DNA of 64,000 nt from Enterococcus alishanensis (lineage in GTDB: Bacteria; Bacillota; Bacilli; Lactobacillales; Enterococcaceae). How positions within the stretch are numbered: position 1 is the stretch's first letter; every line of letters begins with the position of its first letter. Positions 8,268 through 16,135 of the stretch are shown piece by piece. Both the position numbers and the translations under genes were made by a program. The notes below the pieces were generated by a model, which saw only the letters and a list, made by a program, of their open reading frames with translations, was not told the DNA's origin and searched no databases. The DNA lies in NCBI RefSeq assembly GCF_019218635.1, contig NZ_JAHUZB010000009.1, positions 1-64,000 on the forward strand, read 5' to 3'.

Positions 8268-9191
8268 CTATCCTAAATATTTTTTATAAAACGGTACTAA
8301 TTTTTCCAAAGCTAATCGCGTTGGTTCTGGTTGATCGTATAAATCATAATGTGACCAGCCTTTTAAGACAAACAATTCTTTTTCTTTGGAACCTGCACGG
8401 CGAATAATTTCAAAACCATCACGATAAGCACCAAATGCACCAGGTTTATCACCAACAATAACCAACAGTGGTTGCGTCAAAAGTGTTTCGATTAAATGAT
8501 ATGGATCGTAATTTACTAACGCTGTACTATGTGAGTAGACTGATAAGTTAGTGCCATTTGGCTTTTGCCCACGTGGGGTGCGATAATATTCGATAGCTTC
8601 AAGTGGATCAATATCGTCAATCCCCATTTTTTTGGCTACTTCTACAGTATCAGGTAGCGCATTATCCACACGAATTTCAGCACCTCGAGCTTCTGCAGTT
8701 CGTTGTTTTGCCATTTCTTCCAATTGTTTAATCGGATTAAATTCCGTTTCTCTCCAGAGACGACCAATTGAAGCAGCCGTAACTGTACCAATAGCTTTGA
8801 AGCGACGTTCCATTTTTGCAGCGTCAATTGTGTAAGCACCGCCACCACAAATACCTAAAACACCAATTTTTTCTTCATCAACGTAATCTAATGTTACTAA
8901 ATAATCTACTGCATAACTAAAATCTTCCGTTCTCATACCGGGGTTTTCCAGATGGCGTAACTTCCCACCACTTTCTCCTTGGAAGGAAGCGTCAAAAGCT
9001 AAAACCAAAAATCCTGCTTGTGCTAACGCTTGTCCATAGATATTTCCAGCTGTTTGTTCTTTACTACTACCGATTGGATGGGCGCTGACGATTGCTGGAT
9101 ATTTTTTTGTTTCGTCAAAATGATCTGGAAAGTACAAATCACCAGCCATATTCCAGTCTAAATTTTTAATTGTTACAGATTTTTTATTCAT
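8268..9191 (-). CDS. Alpha/beta hydrolase with Cys nucleophile (dienelactone-hydrolase/YcjY-like)
   Basis: 307 residues; ribosome binding site AAAGGAG. 'YPAIVSAHPIGSSKEQTAGN' carries the oxyanion region. The elbow 'GICGGGA' puts Cys115 where most alpha/beta hydrolases have Ser, as in dienelactone hydrolases. 'LLVIVGDKPGAFGAYRDG' and 'GWSHYDLYDQPE' provide the Asp/His end of the triad. It is the last gene of a three-gene minus-strand unit with two aldo/keto reductases, probably under the divergent LysR regulator. Substrate unknown. Confidence 0.85.
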   Translation of the reverse strand: MNKKSVTIKNLDWNMAGDLYFPDHFDETKKYPAIVSAHPIGSSKEQTAGNIYGQALAQAGFLVLAFDASFQGESGGKLRHLENPGMRTEDFSYAVDYLVTLDYVDEEKIGVLGICGGGAYTIDAAKMERRFKAIGTVTAASIGRLWRETEFNPIKQLEEMAKQRTAEARGAEIRVDNALPDTVEVAKKMGIDDIDPLEAIEYYRTPRGQKPNGTNLSVYSHSTALVNYDPYHLIETLLTQPLLVIVGDKPGAFGAYRDGFEIIRRAGSKEKELFVLKGWSHYDLYDQPEPTRLALEKLVPFYKKYLG

Positions 9192-9230
9192 GTTTTTTGC
9201 TCCTTTGTATTGAAACTTCAGTCATAGTTT

Positions 9231-10238
9231 TTATTTATTTTCCCATTGATGTCCAAAAGTTGCCTGTTGTGTTTCGATATGTCCACGATGTCCGTGAATC
9301 GTAATTCTATCGAGCTCTACTTCTAATCGCGCAAACTCATCATCTGTCAATCTGACATTCCACGCACCTAAATTTTCTAAAATTCTTGCTTGATTTTTTG
9401 AACCGGGAATTGGCACCACATTAGGATATTTGTGTAGCATCCAAGCAAGAGAAATCTGGGCATTAGTGGCTTTTTTTTCTTTTGCATATTCAGCTAAAAT
9501 TGCTAAAATCGGTTGATTCGCTACCATGTTTTCTTTCGAAAGTTGTGGCACGAATTTTCGCACATCATCGCCTTCAAAACTTGTTTCAACGGTAACATTC
9601 CCTGATAAAAAACCACTAGCAATCGGAGAAAATGGCACAACAGTTATCCCATTTGCCAAACAATAAGGAAAAATATCTTTTTCTGCATCACATTCCATCA
9701 TTGAATACAAATTTTGGACCGCAGCAACCGGCGTAACTGCATGAGCTTTTGCTAAAATATCCACGCCCACTTGCGAAAGCCCCCATTCTTGAATTAGACC
9801 TTCCTCAATCAGTTCACCCATTACCTCAGCAACAGCTTCCACTGGAATTAATTCATTCACACGGTGCAAATAATATAAATCCACATAATCTGTTCGCAAA
9901 TTTTCTAAAGATTTTTTCAGATGACTATGAATAACCATAGATAAGTCCATTTCATCAGTAATCTCATTTTCATCAATATGCAATTTTGTTGCTAAAACAA
10001 CTTGATCTCTGAAGCCTTCGACAGCTTTTCCTAATAGTTCCTCATTGTGACCGGGGAAAAATAATTCTCGACCATAAGCTTCGGCAGTGTCAAAAAAGTT
10101 ACAACCAAACGCATAGGCTTTTTGAATTGCAGCAATGCTATAAGATTCTTCCGGGACCTCTCCATAACCATGAGAAAATCCCATGCAGCCCATTCCGATT
10201 GGCGAAACTGTTAAACTACCGATTTTTCTTAATTCCAT
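9231..10238 (-). CDS. Aldo/keto reductase
   Basis: 335 residues; ribosome binding site GAGG 7 bases before ATG. The start 'MELRKIGSLTVSPIGMGCMG' and 'FFDTAEAYG' (Asp/Tyr of the tetrad) with 'ATKLHI' and 'YVDLYYLHR' (Lys and His) show all four catalytic residues. 'VPIPGSKNQARILENLGA' binds the NADPH phosphate. It resembles the AKR13-type TIM-barrel reductases. It lies 39 bp upstream of the hydrolase and downstream of a second aldo/keto reductase, likely co-transcribed. Confidence 0.92.
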   Translation of the reverse strand: MELRKIGSLTVSPIGMGCMGFSHGYGEVPEESYSIAAIQKAYAFGCNFFDTAEAYGRELFFPGHNEELLGKAVEGFRDQVVLATKLHIDENEITDEMDLSMVIHSHLKKSLENLRTDYVDLYYLHRVNELIPVEAVAEVMGELIEEGLIQEWGLSQVGVDILAKAHAVTPVAAVQNLYSMMECDAEKDIFPYCLANGITVVPFSPIASGFLSGNVTVETSFEGDDVRKFVPQLSKENMVANQPILAILAEYAKEKKATNAQISLAWMLHKYPNVVPIPGSKNQARILENLGAWNVRLTDDEFARLEVELDRITIHGHRGHIETQQATFGHQWENK

Positions 10239-10269
10239 CTCAATTCCTCACTTTTCTATATGATTAATC

Positions 10270-11121
10270 CTATTTCTCTGGATATCTGACTTCATTAAAT
10301 GATTTGGCAATATCAGCGGTTAAATGATCAATAATTTTGAAGCCTGTTTCTAATAATTTGATTTCATCCATATCTTCTTGACTTAATTCAAAGTCAAACA
10401 CATCAATATTTTGTTTCATGCGATCAACATTAGCTGATTTTGGAATCACCACCGTATCTCGTTGTAATTGCCAGCGTAAAATTACTTGCGCAGGAGATTT
10501 GCCATATTTTTCGGCAATTTCTTTTAATATTTCATTTTGAAAAATATTGCCGTTTCCTTCTGCAAAAGGTGCCCACGCTTCTGGTTGAACGCCATATTCT
10601 TCCATCACTTCTAATGCGCGACGTTGTTGACGCAGCGGGTGAATTTCGATTTGGTTAATTGCTGGTTTGATTTCGTTGTTCACAATCAAATCCACCAAAC
10701 GATCTTCACTGAAATTACTCACACCAATCGCACGAATTTTGCCTTCTTTATATAATTCTTCCATCGCCCGCCATGAGCCATAATAATCATTAAAAGGTAC
10801 ATGAATCAAATACAAATCTAAATAATCTAAGCCTAATTTATCTAACTGGCGTTGGAAAGCTTTTTTAGTTGCTTCATATCCGGCATCTTGTAGCCAAAGT
10901 TTCGTTGTGACAAAAATTTCTTCACGAGGAATACCACTTTTAGCGATTGATTTCCCGACTGCTTCTTCATTCAAATAACCTGGCGCTGTATCAATCAGAC
11001 GATAGCCTGCTTTCAATGCTTCTGTGACAATTTTTTCACTTTCTACCAAATCTGGAATTTGAAAAACGCCGAATCCTAATTTTGGCATTTTTACGCCATT
11101 GTTTAATGTTACATAGTCCAT
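10270..11121 (-). CDS. Aldo/keto reductase, 2,5-diketogluconate reductase (YvgN-like) type
   Basis: 283 residues. The start 'MDYVTLNNGVKMPKLGFGVF' is chosen because AAGGAAG precedes it by 8 bases; an upstream ATG 17 codons earlier lacks a site. 'YRLIDTAPGYLNEEAVG' (catalytic Asp and Tyr), 'VTTKLWL' (Lys) and 'LDYLDLYLIHVPF' (His) complete the tetrad, and 'VVIPKSANVDRMKQN' contacts NADPH. First gene of the unit facing the LysR gene. A broken relative lies at 34082. Confidence 0.93.
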   Translation of the reverse strand: MDYVTLNNGVKMPKLGFGVFQIPDLVESEKIVTEALKAGYRLIDTAPGYLNEEAVGKSIAKSGIPREEIFVTTKLWLQDAGYEATKKAFQRQLDKLGLDYLDLYLIHVPFNDYYGSWRAMEELYKEGKIRAIGVSNFSEDRLVDLIVNNEIKPAINQIEIHPLRQQRRALEVMEEYGVQPEAWAPFAEGNGNIFQNEILKEIAEKYGKSPAQVILRWQLQRDTVVIPKSANVDRMKQNIDVFDFELSQEDMDEIKLLETGFKIIDHLTADIAKSFNEVRYPEK

Positions 11122-11201
11122 AATGATGACTTCCTTTCGGTTTGTATACTTGGTATGAACATAGATTATCACCCGACGAATTGTTTGAGAATTTGTAAAA
11201 T

Positions 11202-11218
11202 GTTAATATCGTATTAAC
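11202..11218. promoter_or_regulatory. Candidate LysR operator
   Basis: GTTAATA-TCG-TATTAAC is a perfect 7-3-7 inverted repeat midway between the divergent starts at 11121 and 11243. T-N11-A symmetry and position fit a LysR-type regulator binding site. Confidence 0.6.
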
Positions 11219-11242
11219 CAATAGTTAATGGAGGGGAAATTT

Positions 11243-12148
11243 ATGTATAACCACCTTTTAGATACTTTTATTACCGTTGTCGATATGGGAAGTTTTGCTA
11301 AAGCATCAGAGTCTTTATTTATATCTGCGCCGGCTGTCATGAAACAGATGAATTTATTAGAAGAACAATTAGATTTACAGCTAATCGAAAGAAGTCACCA
11401 AGGAATTACCTTAACTGAAGTTGGTCAATCTATTTATGAAGACAGCAAAAAAATCATCGCCTTTTCGGAAGAAGCGATGACTCGTGCCGATAATCTAATG
11501 AAAGACCATCCTTGGAAAATTAAAATCGGGAGCTCATTGTTAAATCCTAGTCAGCAAATTTCCAGTTTATTAGCCGCTATCCGTAAAAAAAATAATCGTT
11601 TCTCTTTTGAAATTGTGCCTTTTGACGATAATCGCGATACGATTATTTCTGTCCTTCATCAATTAGGAACGACTTACGATATTATCGCAGGATCTTACAC
11701 TGCCGATATTACCGCAAAGTTAGCCGGTTATCATGAACTTTATCCGGTAACTTTTACCATTGCCGTTCCTCTAAACCATCCGTTATCACAAAAAGACAAT
11801 TTAGAAATAGAAGATTTATTTGGAGAAACCCTTGTCTCAGGAAAAAGTTCACCGAATCGTCCGGTTGGTATCCTACAAGCCGACTTAGCGGAAAAATATC
11901 CCGAAATCAAACAGGAAATCACTTCAGAATTTTACGATATGAATGTTTTTAACAAGTATGATCAGTCCAATAAATTACTGCTTTCTTTACCACAGTGGCA
12001 ATATGTTCAGCCGAATTTCGTAACATTGCCAGTCAATTGGCCGTATCAAAATATTTTTGGTCTACTCTACCCATTAAAACCAAAAAGAGAAGTAACAAAA
12101 TTTTTAGAATATGTCTCACTTGTACAAAAAGAGAACCCAACTGAATAA
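11243..12148 (+). CDS. LysR-family transcriptional regulator
   Basis: 301 residues. ATG at 11243 follows GGAGGGG; an upstream in-frame ATG sits before that site. Residues 1-60 form the winged helix ('LLDTFITVVDMGSFAKASES', 'SAPAVMKQMNLLEEQLDLQL'). The remainder is the periplasmic-binding-like effector domain ('WKIKIGSSLLNPSQQISSLL'). Its divergence from the aldo/keto reductase/hydrolase unit and the shared palindrome suggest it controls that unit. The inducer is unknown. Confidence 0.9.
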   Translation: MYNHLLDTFITVVDMGSFAKASESLFISAPAVMKQMNLLEEQLDLQLIERSHQGITLTEVGQSIYEDSKKIIAFSEEAMTRADNLMKDHPWKIKIGSSLLNPSQQISSLLAAIRKKNNRFSFEIVPFDDNRDTIISVLHQLGTTYDIIAGSYTADITAKLAGYHELYPVTFTIAVPLNHPLSQKDNLEIEDLFGETLVSGKSSPNRPVGILQADLAEKYPEIKQEITSEFYDMNVFNKYDQSNKLLLSLPQWQYVQPNFVTLPVNWPYQNIFGLLYPLKPKREVTKFLEYVSLVQKENPTE

Positions 12149-12248
12149 AGTGATAGAAATCAAAAATATATGTATTCCAAAAGATTGACTGTTTTATACT
12201 GGTTAAATATACTTCTATGAGTATTTACATTGTACAAGGAGGAAAAAC

Positions 12249-12608
12249 ATGTCTTTTTTAACAAAACTATTAACCGTATTAGTTGCATTGGAGTTTTTCT
12301 ATATCATGTATCTTGAAACATTTGCGACAACATCAAAATCTACAAGTAGGGTATTCAATATTCCTCAAAAAGAATTACATTCTTCATACTTAAACACCCT
12401 ATTTAAAAATCAAGGTATCTATAATGGGTTGTTGGGAGTTGGATTGATATATAGCATATTTTCTCCAACTGCATCTTTAGAAATTAGTCGCATCATTTTA
12501 ATTTATATTATTTGTGTTGCGATATATGGCAGCGTATCTAGTGATAAAAAAATCATTTTCACGCAAGGCGGATTAGCTATTATCACATTAATTACCACTT
12601 TATTTTGA
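12249..12608 (+). CDS. DUF1304 family membrane protein
   Basis: 119 residues with ribosome binding site AAGGAGG. Four hydrophobic segments. The family's 'ALEFFYIMYLETFA' near the start and 'LFKNQGIYNGLLGVGLIY' in the middle are its recognisable core. Integral membrane protein of unknown role, encoded alone. Confidence 0.85.
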   Translation: MSFLTKLLTVLVALEFFYIMYLETFATTSKSTSRVFNIPQKELHSSYLNTLFKNQGIYNGLLGVGLIYSIFSPTASLEISRIILIYIICVAIYGSVSSDKKIIFTQGGLAIITLITTLF

Positions 12609-12770
12609 GTGTCACTTAATCCCCTAACTATTTCGTACACGGACTTTGGTTAATCTGAAACATAATATATTCTCTAAATTGCCTAATCCTCTAAAAAAAT
12701 TGGTAAATTGTCTAAAATAATCAAGTAAGCTATACTCATCAATAAAATATGAATAAAACGGAGTTGTCCC

Positions 12771-12914
12771 ATGAATTTTAATTTTGATAAAAGAAAACAA
12801 TACCTCACACTTAGCTTGCTTTTAATCCTGATTGGCGCAAATACAAACATTGCTGTATCATTTATAGGCTTTCTTGTTGGAATAAAAGGGTTTTGGGCAT
12901 TCAAAAGCAATTAG
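12771..12914 (+). CDS. Small hypothetical membrane peptide (47 aa)
   Basis: ATG preceded by ACGGAG. The 47-residue product has a basic N-terminus (MNFNFDKRKQYL) and a hydrophobic stretch to near the end ('LLLILIGANTNIAVSFIGFL'). It occupies its own unit between a spacer and a short GC hairpin plus an array repeat. No family recognised. Confidence 0.55.
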   Translation: MNFNFDKRKQYLTLSLLLILIGANTNIAVSFIGFLVGIKGFWAFKSN

Positions 12915-12960
12915 TTAATCTACTATTTATGACTGTAGCCTTAGGGCTTTTTTTCAATAG

Positions 12961-13000
12961 CTTCCATTTATTGACTCAGCTATCTCCGTCGCTTACAGAC
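12961..13000 (+). repeat. Array repeat, copy
   Basis: CTTCCATTTATTGACTCAG then CTATCTCCGTCGCTTACAG. It lies 3' of the 47-residue gene. Confidence 0.65.
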
Positions 13001-13044
13001 TTTTTATTTTCGCTTTGTTATACTTTCAACATGGAGGTGAAAGT

Positions 13045-13233
13045 ATGATTAAACGAAAATGGGCTTTTGTAGTTGCAGTTATTTTTTCTTTATTCGCGAT
13101 TTATAAACTATTTACTGGGTCAGTTGCTGATCCTAACATGCCTGCTGCTTATAATACTGGTGGGTTATTGGGAACGTTATTTTTTCCTGTATTATTCTTT
13201 GTTATTGCATTTTTTCCTAAAAAGAATAAATAG
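13045..13233 (+). CDS. Small two-helix membrane protein (62 aa)
   Basis: ATG at 13045 follows ATGGAGGTGAAAG. Helix about residues 6-24 ('WAFVVAVIFSLFAIYKLF'), a loop 'ADPNMPAAYNTGG', helix about 42-58, basic C-terminus. The gene is followed by its own terminator and an array repeat. Family not recognised. Confidence 0.65.
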   Translation: MIKRKWAFVVAVIFSLFAIYKLFTGSVADPNMPAAYNTGGLLGTLFFPVLFFVIAFFPKKNK

Positions 13234-13235
13234 TT

Positions 13236-13266
13236 AATGGCTATCATTAAAAGATAGCTTTTTTAT
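13236..13266 (+). terminator. Terminator of the 62-aa gene
   Basis: GGCTATC / GATAGCT stem followed by TTTTTT. Confidence 0.85.
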
Positions 13267-13271
13267 TTGCC

Positions 13272-13316
13272 ACAATCTGTTTCGTTTACTGACTCAGCTA
13301 TATCCGTCACTTGCAG
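13272..13316 (+). repeat. Array repeat, copy
   Basis: TTTCGTTTACTGACTCAG then CTATATCCGTCACTTGCAG, immediately after the preceding terminator. Confidence 0.65.
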
Positions 13317-13557
13317 TTTTGTATTTTTATAAATTTTTGTTCACTCAGCTAATTCATTCTTGACTTAAGATTTACCTGAATTAAATTCCTGATTTATCAA
13401 TTTTTCATAGTCGAGTAATTCAGTTAATTCCGCTTGTAGCAATGTATTATTTCTATTGTCGTAACTTTAATTTAACAGAATGGAATTCCTTTGTTTGCAC
13501 TAAATATTTTACGCTATCTCTTTATTAAGTTATAGTTATTAAAAAAGGAGATTGTCC

Positions 13558-13923
13558 ATGAAAATAAATAAAATAAATGTTCCATTATCAGTTATACAAG
13601 TAGCAGCTATTACTGATATTGATTTATCAGTATCGCCATTATTTATAGGAAAAACAGAGGACGAATTATCTGTTGTATTACCTACCCAAAATGTACCTTC
13701 AATGACACTATCTCGTGAAGATGATTGGAAGGGATTCAAAATTGAAGGTGTTTTAGACTTTAGCTTAGTTGGAATATTGTCCAAAATATCTTCTCTTTTA
13801 GCTGACGCGAATATTAGCATATTTGCTATATCTACTTATAATACAGATTATATTTTAGTAAAAGCGACTCACTTCGATAAATCTATCAAAATATTAGAGA
13901 ACACAGGGTACAAAATAGTTTAG
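13558..13923 (+). CDS. ACT-domain (CASTOR-type) protein
   Basis: 121 residues; ATG at 13558 follows AAAAAAGGAGATTGTCC. The C-terminal half 'FKIEGVLDFSLVGILSKISS' with 'LLADANISIFAISTYNTDY' is the second ACT repeat of ACT_7/CASTOR-like proteins; the first half is a diverged ACT. Such proteins bind amino acids as small dimers. No enzyme partner is adjacent, so its ligand and target are open. Own promoter region upstream. Confidence 0.85.
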   Translation: MKINKINVPLSVIQVAAITDIDLSVSPLFIGKTEDELSVVLPTQNVPSMTLSREDDWKGFKIEGVLDFSLVGILSKISSLLADANISIFAISTYNTDYILVKATHFDKSIKILENTGYKIV

Positions 13924-13977
13924 TGATTTACATATTTGCTGTTACTGTATCCTCTTTTCTATTTTGTGTTTCAACTG

Positions 13978-14271
13978 TTAGTTAAGCTTAATGGAATTTA
14001 CCAAATTTACCAGTAAGTGATCGAGTCGATAATAGGCGATACGGCAAAGTCTATTTTGGATGCTGCTACAAGCTTTAACACCGTTCAAAGCACGTCCATA
14101 GGAAGAATATGTTTTAAGTTTCTTTGATTTATAAATGGAGTTATCTTCTAACGAGTCGATCAATACTGGATACTGTTCCATCCCCTAATACTGTGTCCAA
14201 TATTCACAATAAAACCCGCTTAAACTTTCATTACAGGCATAAAAAACATATTTTTTCTTCACTATCATCAT
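13978..14271 (-). pseudogene. Degraded small gene, unassigned (possibly phage-derived)
   Basis: GAGGTGGG precedes an ATG. The frame reads 'KKKYVFYACNESLSGFYCEY' and then 'WTQY', hits TAG near 14185, and continues in frame as 'MEQYPVLIDSLEDNSIYKSK' to a stop at 13978. Total 98 codons with one stop. It opposes the other genes of the block and resembles small phage accessory proteins only in style; I cannot name a family. Confidence 0.4.
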
Positions 14272-14291
14272 CCCACCTCATTCCACTATTT

Positions 14292-14332
14292 CTTCCACTT
14301 ACTGACTCAGCTATAGCCGACGTTAGCGGAAT
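14292..14332 (+). repeat. Array repeat, best copy
   Basis: Structure: TTCCACTTA, then CTGACTCAG (near-palindrome), then CTATAGCCGACG, then TTAGCGGAA. The outer 9-mers are imperfectly complementary (7 of 9). Other copies share TTCCATTTACTGACTCAG and CTATATCCGTCGTTTACGGA. Clear or partial copies occur near 263, 4591, 6621, 12961, 13272, 14292, 14787, 15531, 17047, 20116, 21596, 23031 and 23291, all on the + strand and mostly just 3' of a gene. Confidence 0.7.
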
Positions 14333-14415
14333 TTATTAATCTCAAAATATTGCAATCCTTTTTCTTTTTAATAAATAATGATATTATTATTAAAAAGAAA
14401 TCGAGGTAGCTTATA

Positions 14416-14742
14416 ATGAATCAATTACAATTTCTTCTTGTTGGTTTTTGTGTTATCGGTTTTTTTGGTAGTCTCTCGCTGTTTACCCCTAATGTGCCTT
14501 GGCGTGATTTTACAGTCTTCTTTCGTAAAGAAAAGAAGACGGAATATCTCCAATACTCCAATAAATTTTTAGGAAAAACATGGCTAGCTATTGGATGTAG
14601 CTCATTAGTTATCCTTTTGATTTCTTTTGTAATAAAAATCGACATTCACTTTCAATTGATTATAATTAGCTATATTACCTTTTTATTAGTGATGAGAATT
14701 ATGCTTGAAATAAGTTGGCAAAAAACTAAAAATAATTTCTAA
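14416..14742 (+). CDS. Hypothetical membrane protein (108 aa)
   Basis: ATG preceded by GAGGTAG. Three hydrophobic segments: 'LQFLLVGFCVIGFFGSLSLF', 'LAIGCSSLVILLISFVIKI' and 'FQLIIISYITFLLVMRIML'. A basic cytosolic loop 'FFRKEKKTEYLQYSNKFLG' separates the first two. The size and loop recall SdpI/DUF3784-like small membrane proteins, but I cannot assign a family. Single-gene unit with terminator. Confidence 0.7.
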   Translation: MNQLQFLLVGFCVIGFFGSLSLFTPNVPWRDFTVFFRKEKKTEYLQYSNKFLGKTWLAIGCSSLVILLISFVIKIDIHFQLIIISYITFLLVMRIMLEISWQKTKNNF

Positions 14743-14773
14743 GAGATAGCACTTAAATAGTACTATCTCTTTT
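14741..14773 (+). terminator. Terminator of the 108-aa gene
   Basis: AGAGATAGCA / GTACTATCTCT stem ending in TTTT. Confidence 0.8.
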
Positions 14774-14786
14774 CTATTTACTTATT

Positions 14787-14814
14787 GTTTCCGTAAAAGA
14801 CTGAGTTAGCTGAC
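14787..14814 (+). repeat. Array repeat, diverged copy
   Basis: TTTCCGTAAAAGACTGAG then TTAGCTGAC; aligns with the family over the GACTSAGYTA core. Confidence 0.5.
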
Positions 14815-14966
14815 TTATTGTTTATGAATTATTTGTTGCAGTGACAAACAAAATGTAATTTTTCCTCATTTCCCTTCTCCTCTCAGTACATTGAATTGGT
14901 GTTGCGTGGACTTGAAAACTAAAATACACAAGCGTAGTATGATTGAAATAAGAGGAGGATTTTCAA

Positions 14967-15275
14967 ATGAAAAATTTATTTATTTTAGAATTAACTTATC
15001 AAAAAGATTTGAGCCAAGTGGAAAAGTTTCTTGAGCTTCATAATCAATATCTACAAAAAAACTACGATTTAGACCATTTTATTTGCTCTGGGCGTAAAAA
15101 TCCTAGAACAGGCGGAATCATATTAGCAAGGTTGTCCTCCAAAGAAGATGCAGAATCTATTATCAAAGAAGATCCATTTTTAATTCATGGTATTGCTACT
15201 TATTCTATTATTGAATTTGTTCCAACCAAATTTAATAATGAATTTACTTTTAACAGTTTATTTGAAAGCGACTGA
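14967..15275 (+). CDS. YciI family protein
   Basis: 102 residues; ribosome binding site AGAGGAGG. 'LFILELTYQKDLSQVEKFLE' begins the ferredoxin-like fold, and 'HNQYL' supplies the family's conserved early His. 'SGRKNPRTGGIILARLSS' and 'EDAESIIKEDPF' are the characteristic YCII segments. The family includes dimeric putative enzymes; substrate unknown. Single-gene unit with terminator. Confidence 0.88.
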   Translation: MKNLFILELTYQKDLSQVEKFLELHNQYLQKNYDLDHFICSGRKNPRTGGIILARLSSKEDAESIIKEDPFLIHGIATYSIIEFVPTKFNNEFTFNSLFESD

Positions 15276-15296
15276 CTTATTTCGTCGCTTTTTCAT
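15263..15296 (+). terminator. Terminator of the yciI-like gene
   Basis: AAAGCGAC / GTCGCTTT stem followed by TTTC; it overlaps the stop codon region. Confidence 0.7.
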
Positions 15297-15307
15297 TTAG
15301 AACCAAT

Positions 15308-15333
15308 TCCACTATCTTGGTGGTTAGCGGAAA
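15308..15333 (+). repeat. Second array motif (CTTGGTGGTTAGC), copy 1
   Basis: ATCTTGGTGGTTAGCGGAA; the same motif recurs at 18418-18442 and 20155-20175, each 3' of a small gene. Confidence 0.5.
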
Positions 15334-15371
15334 ATTCTATTTCTTATTCAATTTCTACAAGTATCTTCTGA

Positions 15372-15405
15372 GAACACTTGCTTTCTGCGATCATAGAAAT
15401 ATAAT
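15372..15405 (+). promoter_or_regulatory. Promoter of the 23-aa peptide gene
   Basis: TTGCTT, 16-bp spacer, TATAAT, about 35 bp before the AAAGGAG site of the ORF at 15437. Confidence 0.6.
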
Positions 15406-15436
15406 TATCTTAAACAACGTAAAGGAGCTCTCAACT

Positions 15437-15508
15437 ATGAAACTAATACTAATATTCTGTATTGGGATTGCCATTTTTTGTGCATTAGCTTCAAATAAAA
15501 AGTCCTAA
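15437..15508 (+). CDS. 23-residue membrane peptide
   Basis: ATG follows AAAGGAGCTCTCAACT, and a good promoter lies upstream. The product is a single hydrophobic helix with a basic tail (MKLILIFCIGIAIFCALAS, then NKKS). Promoter, ribosome binding site and composition together make translation likely. It could be a small membrane regulator or a toxin-like peptide; no antisense promoter is evident. Confidence 0.5.
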   Translation: MKLILIFCIGIAIFCALASNKKS

Positions 15509-15530
15509 AAAGATAATCTTAAACTCTACT

Positions 15531-15560
15531 TTTTCCATTATTTCCGTCGTTAACGGACTT
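15531..15560 (+). repeat. Array repeat, short copy
   Basis: TTTCCATTATT then TCCGTCGTTAACGGA, in which TCCGT and ACGGA form perfect 5-bp arms. Confidence 0.55.
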
Positions 15561-15625
15561 CCGTCACTATGGTCCAACTTGCTCAATTGATTTAAATTAG
15601 CAATTGGGTCCAAGTAATTTATTTT

Positions 15626-15784
15626 CTACAACCTGGTTCTATTCTTTATTTTCAATTCAGCGATATTCAATTTTTGTTCAAGTTCTTTTAATTCGATTGG
15701 AATCACTTGTTTGTTTTCCTTCATTTTTGAAATTGAGTATAAAAGCCAATTTATTTCTTCCGAATTTAATTCTATTTTCACCAT
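15626..15784 (-). CDS. Small hypothetical protein (52 aa)
   Basis: Minus-strand ATG preceded by TTGAGGTGAAAACAAT. The product (MVKIELNSEEINWLLYSISK ... 'ELKELEQKLNIAELKIKN') is charged, helical and soluble, with a helical-hairpin look. It is intact though it opposes its neighbours. Family not recognised. Confidence 0.55.
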   Translation of the reverse strand: MVKIELNSEEINWLLYSISKMKENKQVIPIELKELEQKLNIAELKIKNRTRL

Positions 15785-15841
15785 ATTGTTTTCACCTCAA
15801 AATTTTAAATCCGTTAAAAGGTTAATGCCTATATTGGCATT

Positions 15842-16135
15842 GACATTCGACGGCACCAATCTGGCACCTTTATGTGTACTGACCGGATAAACAAACGAGG
15901 TAATCCAAATGCCAGGAGAGTCTTCTATTTTGTGGTTACTAATATGCTTAAACAACAACGCTGGGGGCCTAACCATATAGTAGATTATTACTATAAATTA
16001 AAGGAACCACCTTACTCTAAGAAACACAATGTAGCCACTATTGCCTGCATCAATAAATTAATTAAATGTTTGTATGCCATGGTTATTAAAGGCTCGATCT
16101 ATGATTATCACCTTGCTTCAGTCAGCCAACAGTAA
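15842..16135 (+). pseudogene. IS110-family transposase, C-terminal fragment
   Basis: The frame 'RRHQSGTFMCTDRINKRGN' followed by 'HIVDYYYKLKEPPYSKKHN' and 'VATIACINKLIKCLYAMV' is the Transposase_20 C-terminal domain, which contains the catalytic Ser region. The N-terminal two thirds are missing and no start is present. The N-terminal fragment at 4270 may derive from a related element. Confidence 0.85.

Noticed and set aside
12683-12910. Minus-strand 75-codon ORF
   Set aside because: It lies opposite the 47-codon + strand gene at 12771, which has a ribosome binding site and plausible membrane-peptide composition.
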